Shown in pieces: positions 25,444 to 34,845 of a stretch of 64,000 nucleotides of DNA. Origin of the DNA: Trinickia dinghuensis (GTDB lineage Bacteria > Pseudomonadota > Gammaproteobacteria > Burkholderiales > Burkholderiaceae); the NCBI RefSeq assembly GCF_003367175.1, contig NZ_QRGA01000008.1, positions 330,942-394,941 on the forward strand. The letters are read 5' to 3'. The notes beneath the pieces were generated by a model. It was not told the origin of the DNA, did no database searches, and worked only from the letters and a program-made list of their open reading frames with translations. How positions within the stretch are numbered: position 1 is the first letter of the stretch; the number at the start of each line of letters is the position of its first letter. The position numbers were made by a program, and so were the translations under genes.

Positions 25444-26430
25444 TCACTGGGTCGTCTCCGTTCCCGGACCGCCGTCTTCCGGCTCCCCGTCGCCCGCATC
25501 GCACTCGAGCGACACGGCTCGACGCGCACGCGCATCGACGCGTAGCTCGAAGATGTCGGGCCGCGTGTAGTGCCCAGCCGTATCCAAATCGAACTTGCCA
25601 CGCACGATGTCGTCGAGATCGATCTCGGCCGTCAGAACGGCTTCACGATCGTAGACCGGACCGGCCAACACTTTTCCGAGCGGATCGACGATCACGCTGC
25701 CGCCTCGAATCAGCATGGTTTCGGGTGCGTTGCCCTGGATGCAATCGTAGTGATCGGGACAGTCCGCACGCGTCAAATATTGACACGCACTGAGCACGAA
25801 GCATCGCCCTTCGCAGGCGATGTGCCGAGCCGTGCTTTGCCAGGTGTCGCGATCGTCGACCGTCGGCGCGCACCAGATGCCGATGCCCTTGTCGTACATC
25901 GACATGCGCAGCGCCGGCATATAGTTCTCCCAGCAGATCGCCGCGCCGACCTTGCCGAACGGCGGCGCATCGATCACCGGTAGCGTGGAGCCGTCGCCCA
26001 TCCCCCATATCAAGCGCTCGCTCGCGGTCGGCATCAGCTTGCGGCGCCGCGCGGCCAAGGTACCGTCCGGTCCGAAAAAGAGCGCCGTGCAATACAGCGT
26101 CGTGCCGTCGCGTTCGATGGCGCCCACCACCAGCCAAGCCTGCGCACGGCGTGCCATCTCGCCCATGCGCACGACCTCCGGGCCCGGTACGTCGATTGCA
26201 GACTGCCAGTACCGCAGAAAATCGTCTCTGCCCGCGGCGGAACGCGAGCCCACGCGCGCGCCGAAGTCGAGCCCCTTCGGATAACCGCCGATATAGGCCT
26301 CGGGAAATACGATGAGCCGTGCGCCCTGCTCGCTCGCCTCATCGACGCGTTGCTCCATGCGCTGCAACGTTGCCGGCGTATCGAATAGGCGGCTACCGGT
26401 TTGCACTACGGCCACGCGATGTGTTCTCAC
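25444..26430 (-). CDS. Nitrilase (carbon-nitrogen hydrolase)
   Basis: This 328-aa nitrilase-superfamily enzyme would hydrolyse an organic nitrile to its acid and ammonia. The catalytic triad is visible: E44 in VFPEAYIGGYPKG, K131 in RRRKLMPT, and C166 in AAICWENYMP. The CWENYMP context is that of true nitrilases, not amidases. I chose the GTG at 26430 because GGAGC lies 6 bases upstream and homology begins there. It is divergent from a lysR gene, the probable regulator. The substrate cannot be read from sequence. Confidence 0.9.
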   Translation of the reverse strand: MRTHRVAVVQTGSRLFDTPATLQRMEQRVDEASEQGARLIVFPEAYIGGYPKGLDFGARVGSRSAAGRDDFLRYWQSAIDVPGPEVVRMGEMARRAQAWLVVGAIERDGTTLYCTALFFGPDGTLAARRRKLMPTASERLIWGMGDGSTLPVIDAPPFGKVGAAICWENYMPALRMSMYDKGIGIWCAPTVDDRDTWQSTARHIACEGRCFVLSACQYLTRADCPDHYDCIQGNAPETMLIRGGSVIVDPLGKVLAGPVYDREAVLTAEIDLDDIVRGKFDLDTAGHYTRPDIFELRVDARARRAVSLECDAGDGEPEDGGPGTETTQ

Positions 26431-26506
26431 TTGCTGCTCCGATCGAAGATGTTGTGACGGGAGCAGTTTGCTATTCTCCCGCTTATCTATCAAACAAATT
26501 GTCTAG

Positions 26507-27484
26507 ATGATGAAAATCAATGTGCTCGATATAAAACGGCTGGATTTGAACCTGGCCGTAGTATTCGTCGCGATATGGCAGGAGCGCAGCGTCACGAAGG
26601 CCGCCGCGCGTCTCGCGCTGAGCCAGGCAGCAACGAGCGCGGCATTGGCGCGATTGCGTGAAGCCTGTGGCGATCCGCTGTTCGTCCGCGTGCGCGGCGG
26701 CATGGCGCCCACGCCGCGCGCGCAGGCGATGGCCGATCGGCTCGAAGCCGGCATCGCCGATCTTTGGGAGGTATTGACGGCCCAGCAAGCATTCGACCCG
26801 TCGAGCGCATCGCGCCGCTTTTCGATCGGCATGTCGGACGACTTCGAAATCGCGCTCGGGCCTCACCTCACCACACTCGTGCAGCGTGCGGGCCCCCAGG
26901 TTTCGGTGATGTTTCGGCAAACGAATCGTCACACGGTCGAGCAGATGCTGAACGATCGCGAGATCGAACTCGCCGTCGTATCGGGCACGGTCAGACGCGC
27001 TTGGATCGCGCAGGAGCAGATCGGGCACAGCGGCTATGCGTGCGTAGTCGATGAGAAGGCCGTCCGTGCACCGCTACCGCTTTCGCTCGACGACTATCTC
27101 GACATCCCGCATCTGCTCGTGTCGTACTCGGGCAGAACCGGAATCGTCGATACGGCGCTGCGCGCGTTGAAGCGCGAACGCCATGTCTACGCGGCGCTCA
27201 CGCATTTTTCGGCGGTGCCGGCCTTTCTCACGAATACGCGCGCCGTCGTTACACTGCCTTCGCACGCGGCCGCGGCACTTGCGCGAATATCGCGGTTGAG
27301 TGTTTGTGCCGCGCCGCTCGATCTGGGGAGCTATCCGGTGCAGTTGATATGGCGACGCGATAGCGAGGGCGAAAGCGCCATCGGGTGGATGAGGGAGCAA
27401 GTCAAGCAGGCGTTCGCGCTAGCGACACAAGAAACGACGGCAATCGAGCCGCGCGGCAGAGGGCGAAAGCGCCCGACCGGCTAA
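26507..27484 (+). CDS. LysR-type regulator beside nitrilase
   Basis: This 325-aa LysR-family regulator has an N-terminal winged helix-turn-helix (RSVTKAAARLALSQAATSAALARLR) and a substrate-binding-like C-terminal domain. The FDPSSASRRFSIGMSD junction resembles the NodD/LinR/NahR-like branch of LTTRs. It is divergent from the nitrilase gene with 76 bases between, so it probably controls that gene in response to an aromatic or nitrile-derived effector; this is inferred from arrangement. The start may be either of two adjacent ATG codons. Confidence 0.9.
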   Translation: MMKINVLDIKRLDLNLAVVFVAIWQERSVTKAAARLALSQAATSAALARLREACGDPLFVRVRGGMAPTPRAQAMADRLEAGIADLWEVLTAQQAFDPSSASRRFSIGMSDDFEIALGPHLTTLVQRAGPQVSVMFRQTNRHTVEQMLNDREIELAVVSGTVRRAWIAQEQIGHSGYACVVDEKAVRAPLPLSLDDYLDIPHLLVSYSGRTGIVDTALRALKRERHVYAALTHFSAVPAFLTNTRAVVTLPSHAAAALARISRLSVCAAPLDLGSYPVQLIWRRDSEGESAIGWMREQVKQAFALATQETTAIEPRGRGRKRPTG

Positions 27485-27490
27485 AGGATA

Positions 27491-27519
27491 GCGGGCCGCG
27501 TCAATCGACGTCGGCCCGC
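27491..27519. terminator. Bidirectional terminator between lysR and gntR
   Basis: GCGGGCCG / CGGCCCGC, an 8-bp perfect stem, overlaps the end of gntR and follows the lysR stop by 6 bases. The genes converge here. There is no strong U-run. Confidence 0.45.
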
Positions 27520-28205
27520 GGGGGCGCCGGAAAATGCACGCCGGCCCGCTGCGCCGCGGCCGTGATGTGCGCCTCGATACTGCGCCCCGCCGCTTCGCAG
27601 TCGCGCGCCTTCAAGGCATCGAGAACCGCGCGATGCTCGCGATACGTCGACTGCAGCAGCTCGCGCCGATAAAACGGCAAGCGCTGGCTCTCCTTCATGA
27701 TTTCGCTGCTGCTGCGCAGAATCGCCTCGATCGCGCCGTTGGCCGCGACGGCAACGATGCGCATGTGAAACGCGAAATCGAGCCGGGCCGCGGTATCGAG
27801 ATCGCCCTCGATCAGCGCCTCGTGCAGCTGGGCCATGTTCTCTTCGAGCCATTCGATCACCTCGTCCGTCATCGCCAGCGCGGCCATGCGCGCCGCGAAT
27901 CCTTCGAGCGCATAACGGACCTGATAGGTATCGGGCAGCGACGACTGTTCGGCAAATCGCCATGCGGGCCCCGCCTCCGCCCGTGCGCTTTGCACATACA
28001 CGCCCTTGCCCGCGCGGATCGTCAGCATGCCGACCGCCTCGAGCGTGGAGAGCGCCTCGCGCAGCGCCGCGCGGCTGATGTCGAGCTCTTCCGAGAGCTG
28101 CCGCTGCGCGGGCAATGCGCTGCCGACCGGATACTCGCCGCGCTCGATACGCTCGCGGATCGTCTCGGTTGCGGCTTCCGTCACCGTCTGGGTATTGCTT
28201 CTCAT
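27501..28205 (-). CDS. GntR-family regulator, FCD (FadR-like) subfamily
   Basis: This 234-aa regulator has an N-terminal GntR winged helix (YPVGSALPAQRQLSEELDIS, then RAALREALSTLEAVGML) and a C-terminal all-helical FCD effector domain. The metal-binding His/Asp positions of FCD proteins appear in DFAFHMRIV and HRAVLDAL. A FadR-like operator lies 16 bases before its start, suggesting autoregulation. It is divergent from dctA and may respond to a small organic acid. The exact effector is unknown. Confidence 0.88.
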   Translation of the reverse strand: MRSNTQTVTEAATETIRERIERGEYPVGSALPAQRQLSEELDISRAALREALSTLEAVGMLTIRAGKGVYVQSARAEAGPAWRFAEQSSLPDTYQVRYALEGFAARMAALAMTDEVIEWLEENMAQLHEALIEGDLDTAARLDFAFHMRIVAVAANGAIEAILRSSSEIMKESQRLPFYRRELLQSTYREHRAVLDALKARDCEAAGRSIEAHITAAAQRAGVHFPAPPRADVD

Positions 28206-28220
28206 GGGCCGAAAAATCGC

Positions 28221-28233
28221 CTGGTCGGACCAG
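28221..28233. promoter_or_regulatory. FadR-type palindrome upstream of gntR
   Basis: CTGGTC-G-GACCAG is a perfect palindrome matching the core of FadR/FCD operators. It ends 16 bases before the gntR start codon, so it probably mediates autorepression. Confidence 0.6.
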
Positions 28234-28317
28234 CATTGTAGCGCGGCGCCGCCCGGCTGCCCGCGCCCAGCCTTCTTCCGGTCATGATCGACGGGTATAC
28301 ACCTACCGTCGCCAGGC

Positions 28318-28380
28318 TTGACGCGACTATATCGGTTTCCTAATCTTCGCCATAAGTCTTCCGGTCTTACCAGTTAGACC
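28318..28380 (+). promoter_or_regulatory. dctA promoter and downstream operator
   Basis: TTGACG (28318-28323) and TAATCT (28341-28346), 17 bases apart, form a good sigma-70 promoter. A dyad GGTCT-N8-AGACC (28363-28380) lies about 10 bases past the expected start site. It shares the GGTC/GACC half-sites of the palindrome before gntR, so the GntR regulator probably represses dctA from here. Confidence 0.55.
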
Positions 28381-28422
28381 AGATGATTTCCCGCCCGCTA
28401 CTACCTTGTTCTGGAGAAAGCC

Positions 28423-29748
28423 GTGCTCAGATTTTTCAACTCGCTGTTCGGCCGCGTGATGATCGCGCTCGTCGCCGGCATCGCGATCGGCGCACTATTC
28501 CCGCACTTCGCGCAATCGCTGCGGCCGTTCGGAGACGGCTTCCTCAAATTGATCACGATGATCATCGGACCGATCGTTTTCTGCGTGGTCGTGAGCGGGA
28601 TCGCCGGTGCCGGCAACTTGAAGAAGGTGGGCCGCGTGGGCGGCAAGGCCATCGTCTACTTCGAAGCCATGACCACGATCGCGCTGATGATCGGCGCCGT
28701 GCTCGCCCTCGTGCTCAAGCCGGGCGCCGGCATGAACGTCGACGTTCGCTCGCTCGATCCTCAAGCGCTGACGACCTATACCGAGCATGCCAAGAGCCTG
28801 AAGGACGTCGCCGCGTTTCTGCTGAAGATCATCCCGTCGACCGCCTTCGATGCATTCGCCAAAGGCGACATCCTGCAAGTGCTCGTGTTCGCCGTGCTGT
28901 TCGGTTCGGCGCTGTCGCTGCTCGGCGACAAGGCCAAACGCGTGAGTTCGCTGATCGACGAGCTCGCCCAGGTGTTCTTCCGCATCATGGGCTTCATCAT
29001 CAAGCTCGCGCCCCTCGGCGTGCTCGGCGCCATCGCCTTCACGACGGGCACCTACGGCGTCGCTTCGCTCGAACAACTGGGCCTGCTCGTGCTCGTCTTC
29101 TACGCGAGCTGCGCGGTGTTCGTCGTGGTCGTGCTCGGGATCGTCATGAAGCTCGCGGGTTTCAACGTCTTCAAGCTCGTTCGCTACCTGCGCGAAGAAC
29201 TCGTCATCGTGCTCGGCACCGCCTCGTCGGACGCCGTGCTGCCCCAGATCATGCGCAAGCTCGAATGGATGGGCATCAAGGATACGACGGTCGGACTCGT
29301 GATTCCCACCGGGTACTCGTTCAATCTCGACGGCTTCTCCATCTACCTGACGCTGGCCGTCCTGTTCATCGCCCAGGCAACCAACACGCCGCTGTCGATG
29401 CACGATTTGTTCGTGGTGGTTTTGATCTCGCTGATCACGTCGAAGGGCGCGCACGGCATTCCCGGTTCGGCGATCGTGATTCTCGCGGCGACGTTGTCGG
29501 CCATTCCGGCGATCCCGGTACTCGGCCTCGTGCTGATTCTTCCCGTCGACTGGTTCGTCGGCATTGCCCGCGCCCTCACCAACATGATCGGCAACTGCGT
29601 GGCGACGGTCGTCGTGGCAGCCTGGGAACGCGACATCGATCATGCGCGCGCCCGCCGCGTGCTGAACCAGGATCCCGCCCTGAAGTTCGTCGACGCGGCC
29701 GCCATGCCGGAATTCGAAACGCCCACGCACGGTGCCGCCGCGGTTTGA
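28423..29748 (+). CDS. dctA: C4-dicarboxylate transporter DctA
   Basis: DctA (441 aa) is a DAACS-family secondary carrier that imports succinate, fumarate and malate with protons across the inner membrane. The hydrophobic profile, the serine-rich motif LGTASSDAVLPQIM and the segment PTGYSFNLDGFSIYLT are diagnostic. The start is GTG with GGAGAAAG upstream. Its promoter is of the sigma-70 type and no sigma-54 site is visible, unlike many dctA genes. Allantoin-degradation genes follow on the same strand. Confidence 0.94.
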   Translation: MLRFFNSLFGRVMIALVAGIAIGALFPHFAQSLRPFGDGFLKLITMIIGPIVFCVVVSGIAGAGNLKKVGRVGGKAIVYFEAMTTIALMIGAVLALVLKPGAGMNVDVRSLDPQALTTYTEHAKSLKDVAAFLLKIIPSTAFDAFAKGDILQVLVFAVLFGSALSLLGDKAKRVSSLIDELAQVFFRIMGFIIKLAPLGVLGAIAFTTGTYGVASLEQLGLLVLVFYASCAVFVVVVLGIVMKLAGFNVFKLVRYLREELVIVLGTASSDAVLPQIMRKLEWMGIKDTTVGLVIPTGYSFNLDGFSIYLTLAVLFIAQATNTPLSMHDLFVVVLISLITSKGAHGIPGSAIVILAATLSAIPAIPVLGLVLILPVDWFVGIARALTNMIGNCVATVVVAAWERDIDHARARRVLNQDPALKFVDAAAMPEFETPTHGAAAV

Positions 29749-29867
29749 TTCGCCGCTCGAAGCACGGCTAGACCGCCAGGCAGCCTCCCCCCCACTACCG
29801 TTCCGTGACCGAAGAGGCCGCCCCGCCTCTTCCCGCAGCACAATTTTGGACTCCTAATCGATCTATC

Positions 29868-30878
29868 ATGGCCATTCCGACTCTCGACCCCAACGCGCCC
29901 GACTTCACACGCCGCTGCCTGAATCTGGCCGATCCGCGCCTCGGCGCGAAAGCGCTCGTTGCCAGCGACGAATTCTTCGCGCCGAAGGAGCGCATGCTCG
30001 ACCCGCAGCCCGCTGTGTTCATCCCCGGCAAGTACGACGATCACGGCAAGTGGATGGACGGCTGGGAGACGCGCCGCAAGCGCACCACGGGCCAGGATTC
30101 GTGCGTCGTCAAACTGGCTCGCCGCGGCACGATCGAAGGCGTCGACATCGACACGAGCCATTTCACGGGTAATTTCCCGCCGGCGGCATCGATCGAAGCC
30201 TGTGCAAGCACGAGCGAGCTGCCGCCCGACGACGCGACATGGCACATGCTCGTTCCGCCCACGGCGCTGCAAGGCAATCAGCATCATTACCTCGCCATCG
30301 GCGGCTCCGATACGTTCACGCACATTCGCATCACGCTGTTCCCCGACGGCGGCGTCGCCAGGCTGCGCATCTACGGCCGGCCCGCGCTTGAAGATGCGCT
30401 CGCCTCTTCGTCCGGCGACTCGCTCGTCGATCTCGCGGCCGCCGAGAACGGCGCGCACGTCGTCTGCGCGAACAACCAGCATTTCGGGCTGGCGAGCAAT
30501 ATGCTGATGCCGGGCCGCGGCGCGAACATGGGCGACGGATGGGAAACCCGCCGGCGCCGCGAGCCGGGCAACGATTGGGCGATCGTCGCGCTCGCGCGCC
30601 CCGGCGTGATCCGCAAGATCGAAGTCGACACCGCCTTCTTCAAAGGCAACTATCCCGACCGCTGCTCGCTGCAGGCCGCCAACGTAACCGGCGGCACCGA
30701 CGAGTCGCTCGTGACGCAAGCCATGTTCTGGCCCGTCTTGCTGCCCGAGCAATCGCTGCAAATGGACAACCGGCACTTTTACGAGCGCGAGATCGCGGCG
30801 ATCGGCGCGGTCACGCACGTGCGGTTCAACATCTTCCCCGACGGGGGCGTATCGCGGCTGCGCCTCTGGGGCGAGTAA
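29868..30878 (+). CDS. alc: Allantoicase
   Basis: Allantoicase (336 aa) hydrolyses allantoate to ureidoglycolate and urea in purine-ring degradation. The protein has two similar halves, each with a [16 protein letters not shown] motif and an [26 protein letters not shown] motif, the usual tandem jelly-roll arrangement. Length is normal. I chose the ATG at 29868 ([13 protein letters not shown]), where homology begins, over the upstream GTG. It is followed 10 bases later by the gene for the next step, ureidoglycolate lyase. Confidence 0.94.
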   Translation: MAIPTLDPNAPDFTRRCLNLADPRLGAKALVASDEFFAPKERMLDPQPAVFIPGKYDDHGKWMDGWETRRKRTTGQDSCVVKLARRGTIEGVDIDTSHFTGNFPPAASIEACASTSELPPDDATWHMLVPPTALQGNQHHYLAIGGSDTFTHIRITLFPDGGVARLRIYGRPALEDALASSSGDSLVDLAAAENGAHVVCANNQHFGLASNMLMPGRGANMGDGWETRRRREPGNDWAIVALARPGVIRKIEVDTAFFKGNYPDRCSLQAANVTGGTDESLVTQAMFWPVLLPEQSLQMDNRHFYEREIAAIGAVTHVRFNIFPDGGVSRLRLWGE

Positions 30879-30888
30879 GGACCCCACC

Positions 30889-31398
30889 ATGAGCCCCACG
30901 CTCGCTATCGAGCCTCTCACGCGCGATGCGTTCGCGCCGTTCGGCGACGTCATCTCGCTGGACGGCGCCCGCCGCTTCCCGATCAACGGCGGCACGACCG
31001 AGCGCTTTCACGATTTGGCGACGATCGACGTCGGCGAAGCCGGCGGGCGAACGCTCGTCAACGTCTTTCGCGCGCAGCCGCGCACGCTGCCTTTCGAAGT
31101 CGCGATGATGGAGCGCCACCCGCTCGGCAGCCAGGCCTTCATTCCCTTGGGCGACGTCCGCTACCTCGTCGTCGTCGCGCCGAGCGGAGCGTTGGACGAG
31201 CGGCGCATGCGCGCGTTCGCCGTCACCGGCGGCGTCGGCGTGAACTACGCCCGCGGTGTCTGGCATCATCCGCTGATCGCGCTCGATGCCATCGCCGACT
31301 TCCTCGTCGTCGATCGCGGGGGCAATCAGCCGAACTGCGACGAAATCGAACTTGCGCGGCCCTACCGGCTGCTATTCGACGAAGTCGCCTTGAGTTGA
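30889..31398 (+). CDS. allA: Ureidoglycolate lyase
   Basis: AllA (169 aa) splits ureidoglycolate into glyoxylate and urea. The cupin-like fold is supported by the family segments [13 protein letters not shown] and [13 protein letters not shown], which hold the active-site histidines. It follows allantoicase closely, and together they convert allantoate to glyoxylate and two urea. A weak GC hairpin lies about 10 bases after the stop. Confidence 0.93.
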   Translation: MSPTLAIEPLTRDAFAPFGDVISLDGARRFPINGGTTERFHDLATIDVGEAGGRTLVNVFRAQPRTLPFEVAMMERHPLGSQAFIPLGDVRYLVVVAPSGALDERRMRAFAVTGGVGVNYARGVWHHPLIALDAIADFLVVDRGGNQPNCDEIELARPYRLLFDEVALS

Positions 31399-31470
31399 GG
31401 AATCGGGGCGTTCCGGGGCGCCCCTTCCCGCGCCCTGATCGCTTCGGCGATTGCCGGTAAAATAGCTGGC

Positions 31471-31758
31471 ATGGACAAGTGCCGTTATTGCGGAAAACGC
31501 CGCGACGAATGGGAATGCCATGGGCAGGAGTGCCGGACGGCGATCTCCAGAGCGCTGCGCCGGCAACGCTCCGGATTGCCGATGGTGCCGAACGTCATCC
31601 GTAACGAAGTGCCTGCCGGAGCCAGCACGAGCGAGGTGATCGCCGTGCTGTCCCGTCAGCGGCTAAGGGCACGGCGCGCCAACGAAGAGCGGCGCGAGCG
31701 CCAGGAAGCGGAAAGCTTCGAGATCGAGCCTCAAAGCTCCAGCAGCAATCGACAATGA
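31471..31758 (+). CDS. Small Cys-rich putative zinc-ribbon protein ending in the kdpE scar
   Basis: I do not recognise this 95-aa protein. The N-terminus has C4-x2-C7 and C16-H17-x3-C21, a possible zinc-binding knuckle (CRYCGKRRDEWECHGQEC). An Arg/Glu-rich helical region follows. The final residues (SSSSNRQ) are read across the truncated kdpE gene on the other strand, so the natural C-terminus may be lost. A -10-like TAAAAT precedes the ATG, but no clear ribosome site is seen. It could be a real small protein or a remnant. Confidence 0.45.
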   Translation: MDKCRYCGKRRDEWECHGQECRTAISRALRRQRSGLPMVPNVIRNEVPAGASTSEVIAVLSRQRLRARRANEERRERQEAESFEIEPQSSSSNRQ

Positions 31759-31915
31759 CGAGATCGGGCCGTGCGCTGGCCGCGAGCGAGAGGCCTCGGC
31801 GGCCCAATTCCGCCTCGATCACGCGGACGTTCTCGGATTCGAGCGACGCCTGCACGAAGCGGCGAATGGCTTTGTCGTCCTTGATCAGGACGACGGTAAT
31901 CGTGGATTCCGACAT
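31745..31915 (-). pseudogene. kdpE: Truncated kdpE response regulator
   Basis: Seven bases after kdpD the gene for its partner begins with a good KdpE N-terminus (MSESTITVVL, then RRFVQASLESENVRVIEAEL), reaching the phosphoacceptor region DLVIVD (D56). Similarity stops abruptly at codon 57, and the rest of the receiver domain and the DNA-binding domain are missing. The acidic pocket residue before D13 is Lys (IKDDK) instead of Glu, a further sign of decay. The reading frame runs on to 31595 with unrelated residues. KdpD therefore has no intact partner here. Confidence 0.8.
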
Positions 31916-31922
31916 GGGTGCT

Positions 31923-34808
31923 CTATGTTCTGTTCGCTGACTCGGGATCCGACTGCGGGACCGATGCGGACGGCTCCCTGACCGCGCTATCCGGCGATGC
32001 CGGTGATGCGGAGGGCGGCGCCGCGCCTTGAGCCCCTTCTCCCGGTTCGTCATCTTCGATCGCCTCGGTCTCGATCGTCGGCGCGTCGGTCGCCGGCAAC
32101 GTAAACCAGAACGCCGCCCCGATCACCGCCCCGGCGGCGTCGCAACGATTGTCCGCGCCAATTTGCCCGCCGTGCGCCTCGACGATCGCCCGGCAGATCG
32201 CCAAGCCCAAACCGATGCCCGGCTTGGCCGACTCCTTCTCGCCGCGCGTAAACTTCTCGAACAAGCGCGATTCCATCCCGGCCGGCAATCCCGGCCCGCT
32301 ATCCTGCACTTCCACTTTGACGTAGCGCTCGCCACCCGCTTCCCCCTCCCGTGTGGACGCCACGATCGAGATCCGCGACGCGGCCGGCGTGTACTTCGAC
32401 GCGTTCTCGAGCAAGTTAGCGAAGAGCCGTTCGACGAGCACGGCGTCGAGCTGCACGAGCGGCAGATCGGGCGGCACGCGCGCCTCGATCGTCCGCCCCG
32501 CCAGCATGCGGCGGCACCCCGACAGCGCCGAGCCGACCACTTCCTCGATCGACGACCATTGCCGATTGAGCCGCATGCTGCCTTCCTGCAGCCGCGCCAT
32601 GTCGAGCAGGTTCGTCACGAGCCCCGTCATGCGCAGTGCCTCGTCGTGGATCGCATCGGCCAGCTCCTGCTCGCGCTCGCCCAACGGCCCGCCGCCCGGC
32701 GCTTCCGCGAGCATCGACGCAAACCCCACGATCGACGTCAACGGCGTGCGCAAGTCGTGCGAGATCGCCGAAAGCAGCGAGTTGCGCAATCGCTCCGATT
32801 CCATGCTGACGAGCGCATCCTGGGCAATCTCGACATAGTGCACACGCTCGAGCGCCAACGCGATCTGCGACGCGAACGTATCGATCATGCGGCGCTGCTC
32901 CGGGATCTCGAGCTCTTCCATGCGCGGCGACAGAATCGCGATCACGCCGCGCGTGCGCATCGGCGCCTTCAGCGGCAGATAGAGCGCGGGAGCGGCCGGC
33001 AGCGTGTCGGTGCCGTGGCCCGCATTCTTTTGCTGGTCGTAGACCCACTGCGCAATATCCAAATCGACGGTCGATGCGTCGAGCGTCAGCGCCTCGTCGG
33101 GGTTTTCGATCTTTTGCCGAACCTTCTCGCCGCTGTCGGGCAGCAAAATCGCCACGCGCGCTTGAAATACTTCGGCGACATGGCGGGTGCCGACTTCGAT
33201 GATCTGAGCCGTCTGCAGTGCGGCGCCGAGCTCGCGCGCCATCGCGAACATCGCGCCGGTCCGGCGTTCGCGCATCGTCGCAATGCGCGCCTGGCGCTGC
33301 AGGCTCGCCGTCAAATGGCTGATCGTGAGCGACGTCATCAGCATCACGCCGAACGTCAGCAGGTACTGCGTGTCGGACACCGTAAACGACATGCGCGGCG
33401 GGACGAAAAAGAAATCGAATGCCGCCACGCCAAGAAACGAAAACATCACGCCCGGCCCGCGCCCCAGCTTCGCGGCCGTGAAGATCGTGCCGAGCAGATA
33501 AAGCATGACCAGATTCGCGAGCGAAATATGATCGACGAAGAAGCTTTCGACGATCGTGATCGCGGCGCAAATGCCGAACGCGTAGGAGTACGAAACGAAT
33601 GTGGAGCGGCCGCTTCCGGCGCCGATGCCGGCTAAGCGCGCCACCGCTTCGCCGCGCTCGGCCGTCTCGCGCACCGTGCCCGAATTGACGAGCGTCACGT
33701 CGATGTCGCGTGCCTCGCGAATCAGCCGCTCGCCCGTCGAGCGCCGCAGCCACCCGCGCCACCCGGACATCGGGGCCGCGCCCACGACGAGCTTCGAGAC
33801 GTTGCGCATGCGCGCGTACGCGATCAGCGTCAGCGTTGCATCGGGCCCTTGCAGCGTCACGGTCTCAGCGCCCAATTCGGACGCGAGCTTCAACGCGTCG
33901 AGCGTGCGTTTGCGGATGGCGTCCGGCAACCGCTGCAGCTTCGGCGTCTCGACGTACACGGCGAGCCAGTCCGCCTTCAGGCTGGAAGCGAGACGCGCGG
34001 CGGCGCGCACGAGCGTCGTGCTCTCGGGCCCTGCCCCCACGCAGACAATGATCCGCTCGCGCGCCTGCCAAATGCGCTCGATCGACTGATCGGCGCGATA
34101 CTCGCGCATCTGCGCATCGACGCGATCGGCCGTGCGCCGCAGCGCGAGCTCACGCAAGGCAATGAGATTGCCTTTGCGGAAGAAGTTGCGAACGGCATTT
34201 TCCGCTTGATGCGGCAGATAGACCTTGCCCTCGCGCAGGCGATCGAGCAATTCCTCGGCCGGCAGATCCACGAGCGTGACTTCATCGGCCAAATCGAAGA
34301 CGCGATCCGGCACGGTTTCCCAGACGCGAATGCCGGTGATTTGCCCGACCACGTCGTTCAAGCTTTCCAGATGCTGAACGTTGACGGTCGTATAGACGTC
34401 GATCCCCGCATCGAGCAGCTCGTGCACGTCTTGCCAGCGCTTCAGATGACGCGAGCCTTGGACGTTGGAATGCGCGAGTTCGTCGACGAGAATCAACTCC
34501 GGCTTGCGCGCGAGCGCCGCGTCGAGATCGAACTCCGCGAGCTGGCGCCCGCGATGTTCGAAGCGCGCCGACGGCAGGATGTCGAGCCCGTCGAGCAACG
34601 CGAGCGTTTCCTTGCGCCCGTGCGTCTCGACGAGGCCGACGACGACGTCGACGCCTTCCTCGAGCCTGCGGCGCGCGGCCTGCAGCATCGCGAACGTCTT
34701 GCCGACACCCGCCGATGCACCGAAGAATACCTTCAGCCGGCCGCGGTGGCGCTTTTCCTCATCGCGCTGAATCTTGTCGAGCAGCGCATCGGGATCGGGG
34801 CGTTCCAT
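31923..34808 (-). CDS. kdpD: KdpD potassium-sensing histidine kinase
   Basis: KdpD (961 aa) senses potassium limitation and turgor and controls kdpFABC. The N-terminal KdpD domain has a Walker A motif GASAGVGKTFAML, followed by a Usp-like domain, four membrane helices around residues 400-500, a GAF-like domain, and the kinase core with His in SAISHDLRTPLTSI and the ATP lid GIGLGLAICRAIVEAHGG. A 65-residue acidic/Ser-rich C-terminal tail is longer than in E. coli. It is intact even though the adjacent kdpE is truncated. Confidence 0.95.
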   Translation of the reverse strand: MERPDPDALLDKIQRDEEKRHRGRLKVFFGASAGVGKTFAMLQAARRRLEEGVDVVVGLVETHGRKETLALLDGLDILPSARFEHRGRQLAEFDLDAALARKPELILVDELAHSNVQGSRHLKRWQDVHELLDAGIDVYTTVNVQHLESLNDVVGQITGIRVWETVPDRVFDLADEVTLVDLPAEELLDRLREGKVYLPHQAENAVRNFFRKGNLIALRELALRRTADRVDAQMREYRADQSIERIWQARERIIVCVGAGPESTTLVRAAARLASSLKADWLAVYVETPKLQRLPDAIRKRTLDALKLASELGAETVTLQGPDATLTLIAYARMRNVSKLVVGAAPMSGWRGWLRRSTGERLIREARDIDVTLVNSGTVRETAERGEAVARLAGIGAGSGRSTFVSYSYAFGICAAITIVESFFVDHISLANLVMLYLLGTIFTAAKLGRGPGVMFSFLGVAAFDFFFVPPRMSFTVSDTQYLLTFGVMLMTSLTISHLTASLQRQARIATMRERRTGAMFAMARELGAALQTAQIIEVGTRHVAEVFQARVAILLPDSGEKVRQKIENPDEALTLDASTVDLDIAQWVYDQQKNAGHGTDTLPAAPALYLPLKAPMRTRGVIAILSPRMEELEIPEQRRMIDTFASQIALALERVHYVEIAQDALVSMESERLRNSLLSAISHDLRTPLTSIVGFASMLAEAPGGGPLGEREQELADAIHDEALRMTGLVTNLLDMARLQEGSMRLNRQWSSIEEVVGSALSGCRRMLAGRTIEARVPPDLPLVQLDAVLVERLFANLLENASKYTPAASRISIVASTREGEAGGERYVKVEVQDSGPGLPAGMESRLFEKFTRGEKESAKPGIGLGLAICRAIVEAHGGQIGADNRCDAAGAVIGAAFWFTLPATDAPTIETEAIEDDEPGEGAQGAAPPSASPASPDSAVREPSASVPQSDPESANRT

Positions 34809-34845
34809 AAGAAGTCTTCACTTCGCCATAACCGAATCAATCCGT

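Noticed and set aside
28495..29841. 448-codon frame opposite dctA
   Set aside because: It is a Glu/Asp/His-rich antisense shadow of a membrane-protein gene, without a ribosome site.
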